Of a stretch of DNA of 14,088 nucleotides, positions 13,317-14,088 are shown piece by piece. The notes beneath the pieces are model-generated. The model made no database searches, was not told the origin of the DNA, and was given only the letters and a program-made list of their open reading frames with translations. The DNA comes from Acidimicrobiia bacterium (GTDB lineage Bacteria; Actinomycetota; Acidimicrobiia; Acidimicrobiales; SZUA-35). Position 1 is the first letter of the stretch, and every line of letters begins with the position of its first letter. Where the stretch lies: positions 1 to 14,088 of the forward strand of contig JAOUGG010000011.1 in the NCBI GenBank assembly GCA_029857855.1, in the 5' to 3' direction. Position numbers and translations under genes: made by a program.

Positions 13317-13406
13317 AAACGCCCATGTGCCCGGACCAGGCGGCCCAGGCACATGTCCGACTTCGGAAGCTCGCACAGCATCTTCCTGAACGCCACATGG
13401 GCGTTT
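13317..13406 (+). repeat. Nested, mutually exclusive inverted repeats after the kinase gene
   Basis: AAACGCCCATGTG (13317-13329) is an exact inverted match to CACATGGGCGTTT (13394-13406), 13 bp. Part of the same left arm, CATGTGCC (13324-13331), also pairs with GGCACATG (13348-13355), 8 bp. Both cannot form at once. The structure begins 15 bases after the kinase stop, so it may terminate or protect that transcript, but there is no proper T-run. A 90-bp mobile element with inverted ends is an alternative. Confidence 0.6.
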
Positions 13407-13571
13407 CCAGTTGAGAAAATTGGGGAGTTCCGAGGTTGGATTTCGACTATCGATCGCTGCTCAGTTATCTGTCACAACGTTCGAAGGAGACCTAGTCCTG
13501 AGTCCTGGTTTGCGGCGGATCACCTACAGAGATACCTGTTTGTCTCAGCGAGTGAGACCGGAATTCCCTTG

Positions 13572-13583
13572 CGGGATATCCCG
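13572..13583. repeat. 12-bp palindrome CGGGATATCCCG
   Basis: A perfect palindrome without spacer. Its core GGGATATCCC also occurs at 11933-11942, inside the sigma factor gene just after the TTG start. GATATC is an AT-rich core for this genome. It may be a protein-binding site; it is too tight at the centre to be a good RNA hairpin. Confidence 0.5.
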
Positions 13584-13873
13584 AGGGTGCGGCAGATCAT
13601 CCACGTATAGGTTCGGGAGGTGGTGCTCCTTGTCGGCGGGTGAGGTGTGTCGCTCAGTCTTGCGACAACGCATAGATTAGCGCCTTATCGGCATCTGTCA
13701 ACCTGTAACGACCAGCAGCCCCAAACTTCGATACCTACCTAGGTTGTCATCGCGATGAAATATTGCGAGTCACGGGGCTCTGATTCAGTGGGGCGACGCG
13801 TGTCATGTCGACTCCGGTTCGACGTCGTTCCGTAAGGTGGCGGTGGGTGCCGGGCCGCCTCCGCCACGCGAAG

Positions 13874-13893
13874 GATGCCGCTGCAGCGGCATC
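13874..13893. repeat. 20-bp perfect palindrome
   Basis: GATGCCGCTG is followed directly by its reverse complement. It lies in a gene-free region, with no T-run on either side, so a dimeric protein-binding site or an end of an element is as likely as a terminator. Confidence 0.6.
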
Positions 13894-14088
13894 AAATCCT
13901 ACGATTCGACTACAACATTCAAGCAGTCGGCGCTAGGCTCGGTGCAGAACGTTCGGTGATCCAGGCTGCGGCCGAATCATCAAGCGATTCACAAACGGCA
14001 TATAGAGGAGCTAGGAAGACGGCTCAATGATGGTAACCCGGTAGGGAGGTCCGGGACCGGAGCGAGCCGACGAAAACACAGCGGTCCA

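Larger units (their letters stand above)
13303..14088. other. Gene-poor, lower-GC stretch rich in inverted repeats
   Basis: I see no convincing gene in these 786 bases. Composition falls (48% GC by hand count at 13441-13500), and the short open frames have no recognisable motifs. It contains nested inverted repeats at 13317-13406, palindromes at 13572-13583 and 13874-13893, and a GTGGCGG/CCGCCAC hairpin (13837-13843 with 13861-13867). I found no tRNA: the one GGTTCGA-like string near 13816 has no pairing T-stem. The right edge may belong to an element that continues outside the window. Confidence 0.55.

Noticed and set aside
13411..13680. An 89-residue plus-strand frame after the kinase
   Set aside because: No motif, mixed codon use, TTG start without a ribosome-binding site or -10 box.
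13810..13835. tRNA-like GGTTCGA string
   Set aside because: The flanking bases cannot form a T-stem, and no acceptor or anticodon stem is found.

Overview
The window looks like a chromosomal segment from a high-GC actinobacterium. A hand count of one coding stretch (8461-8520) gives 68% GC. Taxonomic clues are a TIGR03086 (mycothiol-dependent maleylpyruvate isomerase type) protein, a DrrA/DrrB-type ABC exporter, and first genes of transcription units that start 6-8 bases after a TANNNT -10 box, as in leaderless actinobacterial transcripts. The protein flavour suggests an Acidimicrobiia-like, possibly marine or aquatic organism; that is inference from remembered families, not a database result.

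Layout. Positions 1-120 hold two 60-bp tandem repeat units. On the minus strand from 4680 down to 149 lie lhgO (L-2-hydroxyglutarate oxidase), an extended-SDR sugar epimerase/dehydratase, a PLP-dependent D-cysteine desulfhydrase/ACC deaminase-like enzyme, and a membrane fatty acid hydroxylase (sterol desaturase family). The first three are tightly packed and look like an operon. Divergent from lhgO is a cupin of the DMSP-lyase (DddL/DddQ) type (4770-5450), sharing a 89-bp promoter region. A MFS permease and a TIGR03086 protein follow on the minus strand. A second divergent region (7356-7426) drives an AraC-like regulator translationally coupled to a family III CoA-transferase. Convergent to that is a two-gene ABC exporter (permease 9302-10162, ATPase 10159-11139).

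The right third differs. A roughly 600-bp stretch of lower GC (11154-11760) contains no convincing gene but has a large hairpin at 11409-11486. It leads into a sigma-70 family factor whose coding signal runs upstream of any ordinary start codon, overlapping by 4 bases a membrane-anchored Ser/Thr kinase (12364-13302). After the kinase comes about 790 bp without a credible gene, rich in inverted repeats (13317-13406, 13572-13583, 13874-13893).

The most interesting items are the sigma factor-kinase pair with its missing start and structured upstream DNA, the AraC-like regulator that appears to lack its first helix-turn-helix, the DMSP-lyase-like cupin opposite lhgO, and the run of leaderless-type promoters.
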